From Caryophanales bacterium UBA6768 (GTDB lineage: Bacteria > Bacillota > Bacilli > Bacillales_D > Amphibacillaceae), in contig DKGO01000187.1 in the NCBI GenBank assembly GCA_002453315.1, positions 1-15,090 on the forward strand: 15,090 nucleotides of DNA. Direction: 5' to 3'. The translations under genes were made by a program, and so were the position numbers. This document shows, one piece after another, positions 14,935 through 15,090 of the stretch (within the stretch, counting starts at the first letter, position 1; each line of letters begins with the position of its first letter). Below the pieces are notes generated by a model. The model had not been told where the DNA came from. It was given only the letters and a program-made list of their open reading frames with translations, and made no database searches.

Positions 14935-15090
14935 GATTTTTACAAAGTGGATATTGTCGTCGGGACATTTTTTCCTGGTCATCATTAAGGAATAGGGGAT
15001 AATCGTGCCCTTCCCAATGTAAAATTGATGTAGAAGGTAAGGAATAGGGGATAATCGTGCCCTTCTCAGTGTAAAATTGACGTAGAAGGT
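14935..15090. repeat. 52-bp-period tandem array running off the right edge
   Basis: Two copies, 14987-15038 and 15039-15090, are identical at 49 of 52 positions. A much weaker copy may precede them at 14935-14986 (GGATATTGTCGT against GGATAATCGT). Each copy can form CCTTCY...AGAAGG outside and CARTGTAAAATTG inside (first copy 15009-15037). The array meets the window end exactly at a unit border and probably continues. Confidence 0.85.

Overview
This is a low-GC window from the chromosome of a spore-forming member of the Bacillaceae. The evidence is a Ger-type germinant receptor operon, a SpoVA-type dipicolinate channel operon, CoiA, an M3 oligopeptidase PepF and a YwpF-like protein, all with strong Shine-Dalgarno sites and frequent TTG or GTG starts. 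The SpoVA operon is of the extra spoVA2/spoVA2mob type, known from strains with very heat-resistant spores such as some B. subtilis and B. thermoamylovorans strains. I infer a moderately thermophilic or heat-resistant-spore Bacillus relative, but the sequence alone does not fix the genus.

Layout: (1) 1-290 is non-coding: four diverged tandem copies of a 52-bp repeat, then a small terminator. (2) 292-4437, plus strand: coiA, pepF and a zinc-free quinone-oxidoreductase-like dehydrogenase with its own sigma-A promoter. A long imperfect hairpin follows, between convergent genes. (3) 8532-4547, minus strand: a germinant receptor operon in A-B-C order, followed by a 48-codon membrane ORF that looks like a receptor D subunit. 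(4) 8801-10279, plus strand: a two-gene unit made of a duplicated DUF3231 protein and a small multi-pass membrane protein. (5) 10280-10626: no gene; a second 52-bp-period array. (6) 14272-10627, minus strand: a seven-gene operon in the order DUF1657, YhcN/YlaJ lipoprotein, spoVAC, spoVAD, spoVAE(b), DUF1657, and a DUF421-DUF1657 fusion of the 2Duf type. (7) 14477-14884, plus strand: ywpF with an extended -10 promoter and a terminator, then a third 52-bp array running off the window end.

How it fits together: the Ger receptor would sense germinants in the spore inner membrane, and the SpoVAC/D/E proteins would carry dipicolinate in during sporulation and out during germination. The 2Duf protein is linked by published work to spore heat resistance. 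The DUF3231 pair between them is of unknown role; a spore role is suggested only by position. No transposase or integrase is visible, so this spoVA2-like operon is not obviously carried on a transposon within this window.

The most unexplained signal is the three intergenic arrays. They differ in sequence but share a 52-bp period, have alignable core motifs once the first is reverse-complemented, and show some base changes that preserve short hairpins. They look like one diverged, structured repeat family.
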